Of a stretch of 64,000 bases of DNA, positions 61,382 to 64,000 are shown piece by piece. The notes beneath the pieces were generated by a model. That model worked only from the letters and a program-made list of their open reading frames with translations, had not been told where the DNA came from and did not search any database. The stretch is from Saprospiraceae bacterium (lineage in GTDB: Bacteria; Bacteroidota; Bacteroidia; Chitinophagales; Saprospiraceae). A program made the position numbers and the translations under genes. How positions within the stretch are numbered: the first letter of the stretch is position 1; the number at the start of each line of letters is the position of its first letter. Location: contig JADKCF010000015.1 in the NCBI GenBank assembly GCA_016714765.1, positions 1 to 64,000 on the forward strand, read 5' to 3'.

Positions 61382-62179
61382 ATGGTAGAGGTATTTGGGT
61401 ATATAGCATCTGTGTTGATTGGTGTATCACTTGGGTTGATCGGAAGCGGAGGCAGTATACTGACTGTGCCGGTACTTGTATATCTTTTTTCAGTAGATGC
61501 AGTGGCTGCTACTGCATATTCATTGTTTATTGTTGGATTTACAGCGGCTATGGGTAGCATGGAGTATTTTCGAAAAGGAATGGTAAACGTAAAAACAGCC
61601 ATTGTTTTTGGTATTCCTTCCATTATAGCTGTTTTTCTTACGCGTGCTTATATAGTTCCGGCTATTCCCAAAGTAGTATTTAGTATAGGTGACTTTGTAG
61701 TCACTAAGAGTATTTTGCTGCTTTTGCTTTTTGCTGTACTGATGGTTTTTTCGGCTTACAGCATGATAAAAAAATCAACAGTAAAAAGTGATGTGGAAGG
61801 ACCTCAGAAGTTTAACTACCCTGTCATTTTACTGGAAGGAGCTGTCGTCGGCGTTATCACAGGTCTGGTAGGTGCGGGAGGTGGTTTTCTGATTATACCT
61901 GCTCTGGTATTACTATCCAAACTTCCGATGAAAGAAGCAGTTGGTACCTCATTGGTCATTATAGCTGCCAAATCTCTGATTGGTTTTTTTGGTGAAAGTG
62001 GAGAGACATTCATTGACTGGCTTTTGATCAGCAAAGTCACTGCTTTTGCTGCAATAGGTATTTTTATAGGTATTTTCCTATCTAAAAAAATAGATGGGGC
62101 ACGTCTAAAACCCATTTTTGGCTGGTTCGTGCTGGCAATGGGCATCTATATTATATTAAAAGAGACAATGTTTTCATAA
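61382..62179 (+). CDS. TauE/SafE-family sulfite/anion exporter
   Basis: An eight-helix inner-membrane permease of 265 residues. The two inverted halves carry the family motif twice: IGVSLGLIGSGGSILTVPVL and GVITGLVGAGGGFLIIPALV. VGTSLVIIAAKSLIGF follows the second. The ATG at 61382 is preferred over the TTG at 61355. The next genes are a persulfide dioxygenase-rhodanese and a rhodanese, so the exported anion is likely sulfite or a related oxidised sulfur species. In this context it belongs to a sulfide-detoxification set. Confidence 0.92.
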   Translation: MVEVFGYIASVLIGVSLGLIGSGGSILTVPVLVYLFSVDAVAATAYSLFIVGFTAAMGSMEYFRKGMVNVKTAIVFGIPSIIAVFLTRAYIVPAIPKVVFSIGDFVVTKSILLLLLFAVLMVFSAYSMIKKSTVKSDVEGPQKFNYPVILLEGAVVGVITGLVGAGGGFLIIPALVLLSKLPMKEAVGTSLVIIAAKSLIGFFGESGETFIDWLLISKVTAFAAIGIFIGIFLSKKIDGARLKPIFGWFVLAMGIYIILKETMFS

Positions 62180-62219
62180 CTTATATTTTTTAAACAATTT
62201 AATAAATAAATTTTCCAAT

Positions 62220-63614
62220 ATGTTATTTCAACACATTTATGATAAAAGTTTGGCGCAAGCCAGTTATTTGATTGGTTGTCAAAAAGCCGGGGTGGCTGCA
62301 GTGATTGACCCTAAACGTGATGTGGATACTTACATTGATATTGCCAGGCAAAACAATATGAAGATCACACACATCTTTGAGACACATATACATGCTGATT
62401 TTCTATCTGGTTCCAGAGAGCTGGCTGCTTTGACAGGTGCTGGAATGTATCTTTCTGATGAGGGAGGCGCAGACTGGCAATATGAATTTGCTCACATTGG
62501 GCTTAAAAATGGAGATGAAGTGAAAGTAGGGAATCTTATTTTTGAAGTCATGCATACACCAGGGCATACACCTGAGAGCATCAGTTTTATACTGACAGAT
62601 ACTCCTGCCAGCAAAGAGCCGGTGATGATGTTTACGGGAGATTTTGTGTTTGTAGGGGATGTAGGCAGACCAGATTTATTGGAGAAAGCTGCCGGTATAA
62701 AAGGAACACAAGATCTGGGCGCTCTGCAGATGTTTGATTCTATAAAAAAATTCGATGCATTACCTGATTATATTCAGGTGTGGCCAGGACATGGTGCAGG
62801 TTCAGCTTGTGGCAAAGCCTTGGGCGCGGTGCCGAGCACAACTGTAGGATATGAAAAAATCAGGAACTGGGCTTTACTTTATAAAAATAATCAAGGTGGA
62901 TTTGTGGATTATCTTTTGGCTGATCAACCTGAGCCACCTAAATATTTTGCCATGATGAAAAAGCTCAATAAAGTTGCTAGACCTTTGATGACAGAAGTTC
63001 CCAAACTCAAACAATTGTCCACTGACGAGCTGAAAGCGGCAATGGATAAAGGTACCAAACTGATCGATGCCCGCAATAAAGCTGAATTTGCTGAAGGATT
63101 TATCCCGGGTAGTATCAATATTCAGGGCAACAATGCTTTCGCCACCTGGGCAGGTTGGTTTTTGACTTATGAGGAGCCTTTTATTTTATTGGCTGCTCCG
63201 GATCAATTGGATGATCTTATCCGAAAACTTATGCGAATAGGATTAGACAATATCATTGGATATGTACCATCTACAGATGTTTATCAGGGTTCACTTGAGC
63301 AGGTAAAGATGATTGGGTATGATGATTTCAAAACAAAGTTGGATGATAAGGGTACTCAGATTGTGGATTTGAGAGGTGTTGCAGAATATAATGCAGGCCA
63401 TTTGAAAGGTGCTGACAATGTTTTTGTAGGCACCATCCATAAAGATTTGGATAAAATCAGCAAAGAAAAAGACGTAATAATTCATTGCCAGGGAGGCGAC
63501 AGATCCTCTATTGCATATTCACTCCTAATTAAAGAAGGGTTTACTAATGTTACCAATTATTCACCGGGTATGAATGAGTGGGTAGCAAAAGGAAACGAAG
63601 TCATTCAGTCATAA
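62220..63614 (+). CDS. Persulfide dioxygenase-like MBL protein fused to two rhodanese domains
   Basis: Encodes 464 residues, cytoplasmic. Residues about 1-245 are an ETHE1-like beta-lactamase-fold dioxygenase: THIHADFLSG (HxHxD), HTPGHTPESISF, FTGDFVFVGDVGRPDL and VWPGHGAGSACGKALG. Residues 260-355 are a rhodanese domain without a catalytic Cys (LIDARNKAEF ... FILLAAPD), probably structural. Residues 365-464 are a second rhodanese with active Cys in IHCQGGDRSS. It oxidises glutathione or other low-molecular persulfides to sulfite, with sulfur transfer by the rhodanese. It follows TauE/SafE by 40 bp. Confidence 0.93.
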   Translation: MLFQHIYDKSLAQASYLIGCQKAGVAAVIDPKRDVDTYIDIARQNNMKITHIFETHIHADFLSGSRELAALTGAGMYLSDEGGADWQYEFAHIGLKNGDEVKVGNLIFEVMHTPGHTPESISFILTDTPASKEPVMMFTGDFVFVGDVGRPDLLEKAAGIKGTQDLGALQMFDSIKKFDALPDYIQVWPGHGAGSACGKALGAVPSTTVGYEKIRNWALLYKNNQGGFVDYLLADQPEPPKYFAMMKKLNKVARPLMTEVPKLKQLSTDELKAAMDKGTKLIDARNKAEFAEGFIPGSINIQGNNAFATWAGWFLTYEEPFILLAAPDQLDDLIRKLMRIGLDNIIGYVPSTDVYQGSLEQVKMIGYDDFKTKLDDKGTQIVDLRGVAEYNAGHLKGADNVFVGTIHKDLDKISKEKDVIIHCQGGDRSSIAYSLLIKEGFTNVTNYSPGMNEWVAKGNEVIQS

Positions 63615-63635
63615 GAACAATAAATTGTAGCATTT

Positions 63636-64000
63636 ATGTTTTCAGTATTTAAAAATATGTTTGGTGGAGGTGACGACAAGGTCATTGAAAACAACGCAGT
63701 CATCATTGATGTCAGAAGCAAAAATGAGTTTGCTTCAGGCCATCTTGCGAGTGCTGTCAATATTCCATTGGAACAAATAGAGTCTCATGCAGAGACTCTT
63801 AAGTCACATCCACAGGTAGTTCTGTATTGCAGGAGCGGAAACAGAAGTGAACATGCAAAAAAAATACTTACAACTTGTGGATTAAGTAATGTCTTAGATG
63901 CGGGATCGCTTGGAAATGCCCAGGCTTTATTGGCATCCACAGGTATTCATAGTGATTTGATCATAAAAGAAAATATCCCTGAGATGTCTCACAGTGGTGA
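63636..64000 (+). CDS. Rhodanese-like sulfurtransferase, cut by window end
   Basis: The frame is open from ATG 63636 to the window edge (121 codons). The rhodanese domain starts at IIDVRSKNEFASGHLASAVN and has the active loop LYCRSGNRSEHA with the catalytic Cys. The N-terminus MFSVFKNMFGGGDDK is a short lead-in. After the domain, about 40 further residues (GLSNVLDAGSLGNAQ ... IPEMSHSG) continue to the edge, so a small appended segment follows. It is the third gene of the sulfide-detoxification cluster. Confidence 0.88.
   Translation, partial: MFSVFKNMFGGGDDKVIENNAVIIDVRSKNEFASGHLASAVNIPLEQIESHAETLKSHPQVVLYCRSGNRSEHAKKILTTCGLSNVLDAGSLGNAQALLASTGIHSDLIIKENIPEMSHSG

Overview
The window is chromosomal DNA of a member of the Bacteroidota, with Saprospiria/Saprospiraceae as my best guess. 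It is AT-rich. Several genes are preceded by the phylum's -7 promoter element TAnnTTTG. It carries three TonB-dependent receptors, a protein with a type IX secretion C-terminal domain and SprB-like repeats, and a Lacal_2735-type small protein. I found no tRNA, rRNA or CRISPR array.

Layout. 1-4.5 kb: the end of an Hsp70-like gene with a GrpE-like partner, then an IS110-family element whose tnp-upstream DNA can fold into two long hairpins (a candidate bridge RNA). Two direct copies of a ~213 bp intergenic repeat flank it. 4.5-7.2 kb: an aldo/keto reductase and an AspT/YidE-type transporter. 7.2-12.3 kb: accessory DNA, consisting of a frameshifted GNAT gene, the last ~45 codons of a tyrosine recombinase resembling integron integrases, and a run of same-strand orphan genes separated by attC-like folded sites. 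I read this as a degraded integron cassette array. 12.3-15.6 kb: a UbiA prenyltransferase, a methyltransferase-like protein and a phytol kinase/phytyl-phosphate kinase fusion (VTE5-VTE6 type). 15.6-19.7 kb: a minus-strand cluster (metal-dependent hydrolase, parA, parB, DUF5683, corA). 20-22.5 kb: a minus-strand operon of two LVIVD lipoproteins and a barrel-like protein.

22.9-33 kb is an arsenic/thiol-stress island: two mini-thioredoxins, a rhodanese, an ArsP-like permease, DinB, ArsF-like, ArsG-like, an MFS fragment, a Crp/Fnr regulator, a Cys-bearing TonB receptor, ArsR, ACR3 and an arsenate-reductase-like phosphatase. The palindrome TTCGTAWATTTGCGAA lies before three transcription units. 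In each unit a copy contains the -7 box, so ArsR probably represses all three. 33-48 kb: a TonB receptor with a GH30 lipoprotein, ferritin, ribulose-phosphate epimerase, another TonB receptor, and two very large secreted proteins. 48-55 kb: a minus-strand run (smc, ACP phosphodiesterase, aroE, proline dehydrogenase, alpha/beta hydrolase). 55-61 kb: a DksA-like protein, an ICMT-like methyltransferase, the agmatine-to-putrescine pair aguB-aguA, pdxJ, a bifunctional nuclease and a NadR-like kinase. 61.3-64 kb: a sulfide-detoxification set (TauE/SafE, persulfide dioxygenase-rhodanese, rhodanese) behind a promoter with two adjacent palindromes.

About a dozen otherwise intact genes, including the essential smc, are broken by single-base indels, often in A/T runs, and the density is highest at 23.5-27.8 kb. 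This looks more like consensus-sequence error than biological decay, so pseudogene labels here are provisional.
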